Positions 1 to 5,509 of a DNA stretch of 5,509 bases are shown piece by piece. The DNA is taken from NCBI GenBank assembly GCA_903882335.1, contig CAIRWP010000167.1:1-5509 (forward strand), read 5' to 3'. The DNA comes from an uncultured Opitutia bacterium. Lineage in GTDB: Bacteria; Verrucomicrobiota; Verrucomicrobiia; Opitutales; UBA953. The number at the start of each line of letters is the position of its first letter. Within the stretch, counting starts at the first letter, position 1. The notes under the pieces were generated by a model that saw nothing but the letters and a program-made list of their open reading frames with translations, was not told the DNA's origin and made no database searches. A program made the position numbers and the translations under genes.

Positions 1-2
1 AG

Positions 3-2705
3 ATCGCCGCGCGCAACAACAAGAACCTGGAGCTTTACACCGCCGGCATGGCCGAGGTGGCCAAGGCCAACGGCGTCCAGTTCGTCGACCTCTTCCACCC
101 GACCGCCCAGCTGTTCGCGGGCTCCGCGCGCCGGCTCACGACCAACGGCATCCACCTGAACACCGAAGGGGACGCCGCCGTGGCCGCCCTGCAGTTCAAG
201 GCGCTCTTCGGCCAGGCCGCCCCGGCCGTCGAGGCCAAGGTCCTCGCCGCCGTGAACGACAAGAGCACCGAGTGGCACCACCGCTACCGCACCGTCGACC
301 AGTTCAACATCTTCGGCCAGCGCTCCCGCATCAAGTACGAGGGCATCGATAACGCCACCGTGCTCGGCCGCGAACTCGCCAACCGCGATATCAAGGCCGC
401 GAACCGCGACAAGTCCATCTGGGCCGCCGCCCAGGGCAAGACCCTCGTCGCCGACGATGCCAACCTCCTCCCCTACCTCTCCGTGCCGCCGAACCGCAAG
501 GAGCCCGTCCCCTACCTCTCCGGCGAGGAGCAGCTCAAGCACCTCACCCTGCCCGAAGGCTGCAAGATCGAGTTCATCGCCGACGAGACGACCGTCCCCG
601 AGCTCATCAACCCGGTCCAGATGAACTTCGACACGAAGGGCCGCCTCTGGCTCTCCGTCTGGCCCAACTACCCCGAGACCACCCCGACGACCAAGAACTT
701 CGATAAGCTCCTCGTCCTGGACCTCGACCCCAAGACCGGCAAGGTCGCCAAGTCCCACGTCTTCCTCGACGGCCTGAACTGCCCGACCGGCTTCCAGTTC
801 TACAAGGACGGCGTCATCCTCATCCAGTCGCCCGACATGTGGTACGTGCGCGACACCGACGGCGACGGCAAGGCCGACTGGAAGGAGAAGTTCCTCTCCG
901 GCATGGATGCGGCGGACTCCCACCACGAGACCAACTCCATCTGCTATGAACCGGGTGGTGCGCTCTACTTCTCCGACGGCGTGTTCCACCGCACCCAGGT
1001 CGAGACCTTCGACCGCGGCGCGGTCCGCAACACCAACGGCGCCATCTACCGCTACGAGCCGCAGACGCACAAATTCTCCCGCTACGTCCCGTACGGCTTC
1101 GCCAACCCGCACGGACGCGTATTCGACTACTGGGGCAACGACATCATCACCGACGCCACCGGCAACGCCAACTACTTCGGCCCCGGCTTCTCCGGCCACC
1201 TCGATAGCGGCAGCCACTCCGGCTACCCGCAGATGTGGAGCCGCCCCTCGCGCCCCTGCCCGGGCACCGCGATCCTCAGCAGCCGCCACTTCCCCGACGA
1301 CTGGCAGGGCATGTTCCTCAACACGAACGTGATCACCTACCAGGGCATCTTCCGCGCCAAGCTCTCCCCGGGCTCCGAGAAGACCAAGGACGCCTCCGGC
1401 ATCCGCGGCGAGACCGTCGAGCCGGGCCTGGTGAAGGGCGACAACACCAAAGCGGGCAACTTCCGCCCCTCCGGCGTGGCCGTCGCCCCCGATGGCTCGC
1501 TCTACGTGATGGACTGGTCCCAGATGCTCATCGGCCACCTCCAGCACCACCTGCGCGACCCGAATCGCGACCACGCCCACGGCCGCCTCTACCGGATCAC
1601 CTTCCCCTCCCGCCCGCTGCTCACCCCCAAGAAGGTCGACGGCGAGCCCATCGAGGCGCTCCTAGAGCTCCTCAAGGAACATGAGGACAACGTCCGCCAG
1701 CGCGCCAAAATCGAGCTCCATAAGCACGACAGCGCCAAGGTGATCGCCGCCACCCAGAAGTGGGCCAAGCAGTTCGACGCCTCCAAGCAGGCCGATGCCC
1801 ACCACCTCCTCGAGGCGCTCTGGGTCCACCAGTGGCACAACGTCGTCAACCTCGACCTGATCAAGGCCCTGCTGAAGTCGCCCGAGTTCAACGCCCGCGC
1901 CCAGGCCCTCCGCGTGGTCTGCTACCAGCGTGACCGCATCCCGGACGCCATCGACCTCGTCGTCGCCGGCACCACGGACGAATCCCCGCGCGTCCAGCTG
2001 GAGGCCGTCCGGGCCCTCAGCTTCTTCAACGGCGCCGACACCGCCAAGGCCGTCGCCGCCGCGCTCACCCTCAAGGACTCCAAGGACCAGTACATCTCCT
2101 ACTGCCTCCGCGAGACCATGAAGCAGCTCGGCTCCCTGCCCGAAGGCAAGGGTCTCGTCGACCCGAAGGCGCTCCAGAAGCCCAAGGACATCGAGTACGG
2201 CCCGTCCGACAAGAAGCTCTCCAAGGCCGACAAGAAGCTCTACGACCTCGGCAAGGAAGTCTACCACCGCGAGGCGCTCTGCGTCACCTGCCACCAGGCC
2301 GACGGCAAGGGCATCGATAGTTTCCCCGACAAGTCCAAGCCGACCTTCGGCAGCTACCCGTCGTTGGCCAAGATGACCGGCTACCCGACCAACCCGTGGA
2401 TCGACGGCGACCCCACCCGCGCCATCAAGCTCGTGCTGAACGGCATGTACGGCAAGATGACGTTCAACGGCAAGCAGTACGGCGACGTCGCCGCCGGCCA
2501 GGCCGCGATGACGCCGCTCGGCCAGATGCTCAAGGATGAGGAAGTCGCCGCCGTGATGACCTACGTCCGCCAGTCCTGGGGCAACAACCTCCCGCCCGTG
2601 ACCGCCGCGCAGGTGAAGAAGGCCCGCGAGGCCAACAAGGGCCGGACCGCGATGTACACGCCCGAGGAAATCCTGAAGGAGCACCCCTTCCCGGCGGGCA
2701 AGTAA
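3..2705 (+). CDS. PVC-type SGNH hydrolase / beta-propeller dehydrogenase-like / HEAT / cytochrome c protein (5' partial)
   Basis: The frame is open to the window edge, so the ATG at 48 is internal and the true start is missing. About 900 residues remain. Residues 1-75 are the end of an SGNH/GDSL hydrolase domain, with the block V motif NGIHLN and catalytic-type His51. Residues about 187-540 form a propeller of the PVC membrane-bound dehydrogenase type, with RDTDGDGKADW, DAADSHHE, GFANPHGRVFDYWGND and LRDPNRDHAHGR landmarks. Residues about 560-710 are helical and HEAT-like. The C-terminus is a class I cytochrome c domain with heme motif CVTCH (nt 2280-2294, residues 760-764) and a candidate axial Met in MTPLG (codon at 2508). 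From family knowledge it should be exported and heme-loaded in the periplasm. The substrate is unknown; oxidation of sugars or other organics is often presumed. Codons are strongly C/G-ending and AAA is rare, more extreme than in the downstream genes, hinting at high expression. Family assignment is firm; enzymatic role is not. Confidence 0.93.
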   Translation: MAARNNKNLELYTAGMAEVAKANGVQFVDLFHPTAQLFAGSARRLTTNGIHLNTEGDAAVAALQFKALFGQAAPAVEAKVLAAVNDKSTEWHHRYRTVDQFNIFGQRSRIKYEGIDNATVLGRELANRDIKAANRDKSIWAAAQGKTLVADDANLLPYLSVPPNRKEPVPYLSGEEQLKHLTLPEGCKIEFIADETTVPELINPVQMNFDTKGRLWLSVWPNYPETTPTTKNFDKLLVLDLDPKTGKVAKSHVFLDGLNCPTGFQFYKDGVILIQSPDMWYVRDTDGDGKADWKEKFLSGMDAADSHHETNSICYEPGGALYFSDGVFHRTQVETFDRGAVRNTNGAIYRYEPQTHKFSRYVPYGFANPHGRVFDYWGNDIITDATGNANYFGPGFSGHLDSGSHSGYPQMWSRPSRPCPGTAILSSRHFPDDWQGMFLNTNVITYQGIFRAKLSPGSEKTKDASGIRGETVEPGLVKGDNTKAGNFRPSGVAVAPDGSLYVMDWSQMLIGHLQHHLRDPNRDHAHGRLYRITFPSRPLLTPKKVDGEPIEALLELLKEHEDNVRQRAKIELHKHDSAKVIAATQKWAKQFDASKQADAHHLLEALWVHQWHNVVNLDLIKALLKSPEFNARAQALRVVCYQRDRIPDAIDLVVAGTTDESPRVQLEAVRALSFFNGADTAKAVAAALTLKDSKDQYISYCLRETMKQLGSLPEGKGLVDPKALQKPKDIEYGPSDKKLSKADKKLYDLGKEVYHREALCVTCHQADGKGIDSFPDKSKPTFGSYPSLAKMTGYPTNPWIDGDPTRAIKLVLNGMYGKMTFNGKQYGDVAAGQAAMTPLGQMLKDEEVAAVMTYVRQSWGNNLPPVTAAQVKKAREANKGRTAMYTPEEILKEHPFPAGK

Positions 2706-2730
2706 GCCGTCCGCCCGCCATCCTCTCCCG

Positions 2731-2762
2731 AAGGGCGCGCCACACGGCGCGCCCTTTTTGTT
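2731..2762 (+). terminator. Rho-independent terminator of the cytochrome/propeller gene
   Basis: A perfect 9-bp GC stem, GGGCGCGCC (2733-2741) and GGCGCGCCC (2746-2754), encloses the 4-nt loop ACAC. Flanking AA/TT pairs extend the stem to 11 bp. A run of five T follows (2755-2759), then GTT. It lies 25 nt after the stop codon at 2703-2705 and separates that gene from the next transcription unit. Confidence 0.93.
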
Positions 2763-2768
2763 GCGCGG

Positions 2769-2803
2769 TTGCCTCGGCCCGGACGGGTCCTAGCCTGCCC
2801 GCC
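2769..2803 (+). promoter_or_regulatory. Candidate promoter of the EEP hydrolase gene, predicted leaderless
   Basis: TTGCCT (2769-2774) resembles a -35 box. After a 16-bp spacer, TAGCCT (2791-2796) resembles a -10 box. Only 7 nt (GCCCGCC) separate the -10 box from the ATG at 2804, so transcription would begin at or beside the start codon. There is no purine-rich Shine-Dalgarno sequence. The preceding terminator supports an independent promoter here. The same geometry recurs before the next two genes. Confidence 0.55.
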
Positions 2804-3601
2804 ATGAAAACCTTGTCGGGCGTCGCCCTGCTGCTGCTCAGCCTGCTTCCCGGCCACGCGGCCGAAGCCGAGTTGACCGTCATCAGCTACAACATCCGTC
2901 ACGGCCTCGGCATGGACGGCAAGGTCGACCTCCCGCGCATCGCCGCGGTCATCCGCGCGAGCGGCGCGCAGGTCGCGGTGCTGCAGGAAGTGGACCGGGG
3001 CATGGGCCGCACGCAGCGCCGCGACCTCACGGCCGAACTGGCCAAGGCCTTGGGCTGGCAAGGGATCTTCGACGCCAACCTGCGCACGGCGGACAAGGGA
3101 CAATACGGCAACGCCCTCCTGAGTTCGTTGCCGATCAAGGCCTGGCAGAACCAGGTCTTCCCGCAGACCCGCCCCGGCGAGCCCCGGGGGCTGCTCCGCG
3201 CCACCCTGACCTGGGCAGGCCGCGAGGTCGAGGTGCTGACGACCCACCTCGACGCCTCGAAAGACGACGCCGAACGGCGCCATCAGGCGGGACTCATCCG
3301 GGAGACGCTGCTGGCCCTGCCCGCCGACCGCCCCTTCCTGCTCGCCGGCGACTTCAACGCCTTGCCGACCGCGACGACCCTCACCCCTCTGCGCGAGCGC
3401 TGGACGGACGCCTGGGCCAGCCTCGAGACCACCCCCGGCCACACCTTCCCCTCCGACCAGCCCCGCGAGCGCATCGATTATTTTTGGTATGACGCCGGCC
3501 GCGTCCAGCCTGTCCGGCTCCGCGTCCCCGACACCCAGGCCTCCGATCACCGCCCGCTGGTGGCGACCTTCATCCTGAAGGTCCCCGCCGCGGGCAAATA
3601 A
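2804..3601 (+). CDS. Secreted endonuclease/exonuclease/phosphatase (EEP) family hydrolase
   Basis: This is a 265-residue protein with a hydrophobic N-terminal signal peptide (residues about 1-22, Ala-rich cleavage region before ELTV). The complete EEP/DNase I-like core follows: SYNIRHG (Asn30), QEVDRG (metal-ligand Glu62), YGNALLS (101-107), TTHLD (His148), GDFNA (Asp183, Asn185), RIDYFW (Asp225) and the terminal SDHRP (Asp248, catalytic His249). These are the expected Mg2+-binding and catalytic residues, so it should be an active metal-dependent phosphodiesterase or phosphatase acting outside the cytoplasm. Whether it cleaves nucleic acid, phospholipid or another phosphoester cannot be read from sequence. 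The start is chosen because the signal peptide begins there and a promoter-like -10 box lies 7 nt upstream. It stands between a strong terminator and a 73-bp gap, so it is probably monocistronic. Confidence 0.92.
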   Translation: MKTLSGVALLLLSLLPGHAAEAELTVISYNIRHGLGMDGKVDLPRIAAVIRASGAQVAVLQEVDRGMGRTQRRDLTAELAKALGWQGIFDANLRTADKGQYGNALLSSLPIKAWQNQVFPQTRPGEPRGLLRATLTWAGREVEVLTTHLDASKDDAERRHQAGLIRETLLALPADRPFLLAGDFNALPTATTLTPLRERWTDAWASLETTPGHTFPSDQPRERIDYFWYDAGRVQPVRLRVPDTQASDHRPLVATFILKVPAAGK

Positions 3602-3639
3602 GACGTCCCGGGCGACTTCTTCACAACCGCCCCTCCGAC

Positions 3640-3674
3640 TTGCCAGCGACCACCGTCCGGACCAGACTCTCCGG
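3640..3674 (+). promoter_or_regulatory. Candidate promoter of the 150-residue unknown gene, predicted leaderless
   Basis: TTGCCA (3640-3645), a 17-bp spacer and CAGACT (3663-3668) form a -35/-10-like pair. The -10 box ends 6 nt (CTCCGG) before the ATG at 3675. The -10 match is weak on its own; the support is that spacing and distance to ATG match those of the neighbouring genes. CTCCGG is not a Shine-Dalgarno sequence. Confidence 0.45.
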
Positions 3675-4127
3675 ATGAGACCAGCCCTCTGGCAGGCCGT
3701 CGCGGACAACCTCAAGGATTCCCATCCCGATCTCCGGCTGGTCGCCAAGGACGATTTCAACGCGACGCTGCGGGCCAAGGGCTCCAGCGCGCGGCTCGGC
3801 CTCTTCTACCAACCGCGCGAGGGCGACGTCCCGGGCGAAGGGCAGGTCTCCCTCCTCCTCGACGGCCGGACCGAGATGGGGGCCATCGCGTATTTCCTCT
3901 CCGAGCAGGAGACCTTCGCCAAGGAGCTCGAGCAACCCATCCATTTCCAGCAGACCATCGATGACGCCAAGGCGGAGTCCCTGGGCGAGGCCCGCATCAG
4001 CCTCCAGGCGACGGTCGTCACGGCGCATGGCGGCGAGCTCGTCGATCGCATCTCCGTCTGGTACGCCAATGGCGCCCGGGCCTTGCTGCGGCTCCACGGC
4101 CGCATCATCGTCCACCGCGACGCCTGA
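3675..4127 (+). CDS. Hypothetical protein, 150 residues, family not recognised
   Basis: I do not recognise this family. The predicted product is a soluble, mixed alpha/beta protein with no signal peptide, no membrane segment and no cysteines, so it is probably cytoplasmic. Visible features are a helical, polar N-terminus (residues 1-35), a beta-rich centre with a Gly/Glu-rich turn (GDVPGEGQ, about 50-57) then VSLLLDG, an acidic helical stretch rich in Glu and Gln (about 76-100), and alternating hydrophobic strands towards the end (ISLQATVV, ISVWY, ALLRLHGRIIVHR). Codon choice matches the neighbours, with C/G-rich third positions. The candidate promoter ends 6 nt upstream and there is no overlap with flanking genes, which favours a real gene read from ATG 3675. 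The minus-strand frames over the same DNA look like low-complexity shadows. A gap of 48 bp separates it from the esterase gene. Confidence 0.75.
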   Translation: MRPALWQAVADNLKDSHPDLRLVAKDDFNATLRAKGSSARLGLFYQPREGDVPGEGQVSLLLDGRTEMGAIAYFLSEQETFAKELEQPIHFQQTIDDAKAESLGEARISLQATVVTAHGGELVDRISVWYANGARALLRLHGRIIVHRDA

Positions 4128-4140
4128 GCGCGGACGCGGC

Positions 4141-4175
4141 TTGCGGTCAGGGTTCGCCCGGGCTAATCAAGGCGC
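4141..4175 (+). promoter_or_regulatory. Candidate promoter of the esterase gene, predicted leaderless
   Basis: TTGCGG (4141-4146), a 17-bp spacer and TAATCA (4164-4169) form a -35/-10-like pair. CTAATC at 4163-4168 with a 16-bp spacer is an alternative reading. The -10 box ends 6 nt before the ATG at 4176, so the predicted mRNA starts at or next to the ATG. No convincing Shine-Dalgarno sequence is present (AGGCGC lies directly against the ATG, too close to serve as one). Confidence 0.5.
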
Positions 4176-4928
4176 ATGCGCCTCCTGCCCCTGGTCTGCT
4201 TGCTCGCCTTGCTCCCGCCCGTCTTGGCCGCCGATAACCCCGGCAAAGGCAAGGCCACCGCGTTCGTCGCCCCGGCCACGAAACTCCCGCCCACGGTCAA
4301 GCGCCTCGGCGAACCCGGCGCCAAGGGCGGACTCGACTACCTCGTCTACCTCCCGGCCGACTATGACCAGGACAAGGCGAAGCGCTGGCCGCTCGTGGTG
4401 TTTCTCCATGGCGCCGGCGAGCGCGGCACCGACGTCCAGCTCGTCCGCAAGACCGGCCTGACGCAGACCCTCGAACGGCGCGGGGCCACGGCCTACGTGC
4501 TGATCGCCCCGCAGTGCCCGGCCGGCGGCTGGTGGGATACGGCGGCGCTCGACCCGTTGCTCGATCAGACCCTCGCCGATTACCGGGTAGACAAACAACG
4601 CGTCGTGCTGACCGGCCTGAGCATGGGCGGGTTCGGTACCTGGAAGTGGGGCGCCGAACACCCGGAACGGTTCGCCGCGCTCATCCCCATCTGCGGCGGC
4701 GGCAAGCCTGACACGGTCGCGAGCCTGAAGGGCATGCCCATCTGGGGCTTCCACGGCGACGCCGACAACGCCGTAAAATTGGGCCTGGGCCAGACGATGG
4801 TCGACGCCGCCAAGAAGGCCGGTGCCGAGATTAAGTTTACCATCTACCCCGGCGTGGGCCACAACAGCTGGGACAAGGCCTACGGCGAGCCGGAGCTAGA
4901 AGGCTGGATCCTGGGGAAGAAGAAATAA
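4176..4928 (+). CDS. Secreted alpha/beta-hydrolase, dienelactone hydrolase / PHB-depolymerase-like esterase
   Basis: This is a 250-residue protein with a clear signal peptide (residues 1-19, cleavage suggested at VLA-AD), so it should act in the periplasm or outside the cell. The alpha/beta-hydrolase parts are all present: strand plus oxyanion loop VVFLHGAGERG (74-84), family landmark APQCPAGGWW (111-120), nucleophile elbow GLSMGG with Ser149, acid in HGDADNAV (Asp197 the likely triad member), and GVGHNSW with His229. This is the usual layout of single-domain secreted esterases annotated as PHB-depolymerase-family, phospholipase/carboxylesterase or prolyl-oligopeptidase-like. In environmental Verrucomicrobia such enzymes often de-esterify plant or algal polysaccharides, but that is inference; nothing nearby fixes the substrate. 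ATG 4176 is chosen because the signal peptide starts there and the candidate -10 box ends 6 nt upstream. The C-terminus is a basic GKKK tail. Confidence 0.92.
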   Translation: MRLLPLVCLLALLPPVLAADNPGKGKATAFVAPATKLPPTVKRLGEPGAKGGLDYLVYLPADYDQDKAKRWPLVVFLHGAGERGTDVQLVRKTGLTQTLERRGATAYVLIAPQCPAGGWWDTAALDPLLDQTLADYRVDKQRVVLTGLSMGGFGTWKWGAEHPERFAALIPICGGGKPDTVASLKGMPIWGFHGDADNAVKLGLGQTMVDAAKKAGAEIKFTIYPGVGHNSWDKAYGEPELEGWILGKKK

Positions 4929-4941
4929 GCTCCGCGCACGT

Positions 4942-5100
4942 GGTTAGCGGTTAGCGGATAGCGGTTAGGACCGAAGCGGGCCGTCCAAAACCATTTCTAC
5001 CCTCATGCTTGCAACATGAAGTGGTGCCGTCCGGCAACAGGCTCCTAGCGCCTCCTGCCTTGGCCTTACCGCCAACCGCTAACCGCCAACCGCTTTAACC
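4942..5100. repeat. Palindromic intergenic element bounded by inverted arrays of a 7-bp repeat
   Basis: The left arm (4942-4969) is four tandem heptamers: GGTTAGC, GGTTAGC, GGATAGC, GGTTAGG. The right arm (5067-5094) is four heptamers in the opposite orientation: TACCGCC, AACCGCT, AACCGCC, AACCGCT, followed by TTAACC to 5100. The 23 nt at 4947-4969 match the reverse complement of the right arm at 19 positions. The roughly 95-bp interior has no plausible gene. It contains a small hairpin TCATG-cttgcaa-CATGA (5003-5019). I see no clear target-site duplication. It may be a MITE- or REP-like dispersed repeat, and as a large hairpin it could also help terminate the esterase transcript. Confidence 0.8.
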
Positions 5101-5111
5101 CTCGTTTCCCC

Positions 5112-5148
5112 TTCCCTTTTACCCCGACAGGGGCTTAAAAAGACCCCT
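5112..5148 (+). promoter_or_regulatory. Possible alaS promoter / leader with alternative hairpins
   Basis: TTCCCT (5112-5117), an 18-bp spacer and TAAAAA (5136-5141) are the best -35/-10-like pair I can find before alaS, but the -35 match is poor. If used, the leader would be about 25 nt, pyrimidine-rich and lacking a Shine-Dalgarno sequence. The single GGGG (5130-5133) can pair with CCCC at 5122-5125 or, as AGGGG, with CCCCT at 5144-5148, and these two pairings exclude each other. Confidence 0.25.
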
Positions 5149-5172
5149 TCCCTCGCCCCCTTTCAACGTCCC

Positions 5173-5481
5173 ATGACCTCCGCCCAAGTCCGCCAGTCCT
5201 TCCTCGATTTCTTCAAATCGAAGCAGCACTCGATCGTCCAGTCGTCGAGCCTGATGCCGGACTCCCCCAACCTGCTCTTCACCAACGCCGGGATGAACCA
5301 GTTCGTCCCGATCTTCCTCGGCCAGACGAAGTGCCCGTACACCCCGGGCCGCGCGGCCGACACCCAGAAGTGCATCCGCGCGGGCGGCAAGCACAACGAC
5401 CTCGAGGACGTCGGCCTGGACAACAATTACTTCTTGGTGCTTATCAAGCACTTGCCAGACAAATCAATGACAAACAAGTAG
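5173..5481 (+). CDS. alaS: Alanyl-tRNA synthetase, N-terminal fragment joined to unrelated sequence
   Basis: Alanyl-tRNA synthetase charges tRNA-Ala with alanine in the cytoplasm using ATP. Residues 1-83 are the conserved start of the class II catalytic domain: RQSFLDFFKSKQH, SSSLMPDSPNLLFTNAGMNQF with its motif 1 region, FLGQTKCPYTPGRAADTQKC, then IRAGGKHNDLEDVGLD. The family continues with a TYHHTFFEMLGNWSFGDY-like stretch. Here the reading after Asp83 (codon ending at 5421) becomes 19 unrelated residues and stops at TAG 5479-5481. The normal protein is roughly 870-900 residues, so under a tenth is present. The break coincides with a sharp fall in GC. I read 5173-5421 as genuine alaS and 5422 onward as foreign. 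ATG 5173 matches the usual N-terminus; no Shine-Dalgarno sequence precedes it. Confidence 0.9.
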   Translation: MTSAQVRQSFLDFFKSKQHSIVQSSSLMPDSPNLLFTNAGMNQFVPIFLGQTKCPYTPGRAADTQKCIRAGGKHNDLEDVGLDNNYFLVLIKHLPDKSMTNK

Positions 5482-5509
5482 AAAGCCATCCTAGAACAGA
5501 AATGATGGA
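5422..5509. other. AT-rich tail of foreign origin (assembly chimera or inserted element end)
   Basis: These 88 bases contain 33 G or C (37.5%), against a clearly GC-rich window. They do not continue alaS. The frame beginning at 5424 is open to the end (28 full codons) and reads QLLLGAYQALARQ, then INDKQVESHPRTEMM. This looks like ordinary amphipathic, charged protein sequence, and may be the interior of a coding region from a low-GC source. A hairpin GTGCTT-atc-AAGCAC sits at 5437-5451. I cannot name the source. Confidence 0.7.

Noticed and set aside
48..50. ATG at 48 as the start of the cytochrome/propeller gene
   Set aside because: The frame is open from position 3, and the residues before this Met (NNKNLELYTAG) continue the SGNH domain. 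The Met is internal.
1662..2684. Minus-strand open frame of 340 codons opposite the HEAT/cytochrome region
   Set aside because: The sequence is dominated by Gly, Leu, Val and Glu with no recognisable motif, and it is exactly antisense to well-supported domains including CVTCH. It arises from C-ending codon bias.
2561..3778. Long minus-strand open frame of 405 codons spanning the EEP gene and both flanking spacers
   Set aside because: It is Gly/Ala/Arg/Val-rich low-complexity sequence, it crosses the strong terminator, and it is antisense to a gene with an intact set of EEP catalytic motifs. It is a high-GC shadow.
4167..4862. Minus-strand open frame of 231 codons opposite the esterase gene
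   Set aside because: It is antisense to a gene with a signal peptide and a complete Ser-Asp-His triad; its translation is low-complexity.
2804..4928. The EEP, unknown and esterase genes as one operon
   Set aside because: They are co-directional with short gaps (73 and 48 bp), but each has its own promoter-like pair immediately upstream and their functions are unrelated. Read-through remains possible.
5003..5036. Small hairpins TCATG...CATGA (5003-5019) and TGCCG...CGGCA (5025-5036) as a terminator or small RNA
   Set aside because: The stems are only 5 bp and no T-run follows, so they are not intrinsic terminators. I kept them only as part of the repeat element's interior.
1..5509. CRISPR arrays, tRNA or rRNA genes, transposase or integrase genes
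   Set aside because: No spaced direct repeats, no cloverleaf-like or rRNA sequence and no recombinase motifs were seen on either strand.

Overview
The window looks like a Verrucomicrobia (probably Opitutaceae-like) chromosome fragment. The inference rests on high GC with C-ending codons, a very large secreted protein combining an SGNH hydrolase, a beta-propeller, HEAT-like repeats and cytochrome c (an architecture typical of the PVC superphylum), and genes without Shine-Dalgarno sequences. All convincing genes are on the + strand. The long minus-strand open frames are GC-driven shadows.

Layout: (1) positions 3-2705 hold the 3' part (900 codons) of a PVC-type membrane-bound-dehydrogenase / c-type cytochrome protein, whose start lies before the window. 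It ends at a textbook intrinsic terminator (2731-2762). (2) 2804-3601 encodes a secreted endonuclease/exonuclease/phosphatase (EEP) family hydrolase. (3) 3675-4127 encodes a 150-residue protein I do not recognise. (4) 4176-4928 encodes a secreted alpha/beta-hydrolase of the dienelactone hydrolase / PHB-depolymerase-like esterase type. (5) 4929-5172 is a 244-bp intergenic region holding two arrays of a 7-bp repeat (GGTTAGC-like) in inverted orientation, 4942-4969 and 5067-5094, which look like the ends of a small palindromic element. (6) 5173-5421 is the start of alaS (alanyl-tRNA synthetase). Its homology stops abruptly after codon 83, and the last 88 bases are AT-rich (33 of 88 are G or C) and unrelated to alaS.

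The genes do not form an obvious pathway. Three secreted or exported proteins (cytochrome/propeller, EEP hydrolase, esterase) suggest a periplasmic or extracytoplasmic degradative lifestyle, but each of genes 2-4 has its own promoter-like sequence, so they are probably separate transcription units rather than one operon.

The two most notable observations are these. Genes 2, 3 and 4 each have a -35/-10-like pair whose -10 ends only 6-7 nt before the ATG, which predicts leaderless mRNAs. The alaS reading frame is also broken at a sharp composition boundary near the end of the window, which is either a contig chimera or an insertion. I did not find a convincing new multi-gene system.
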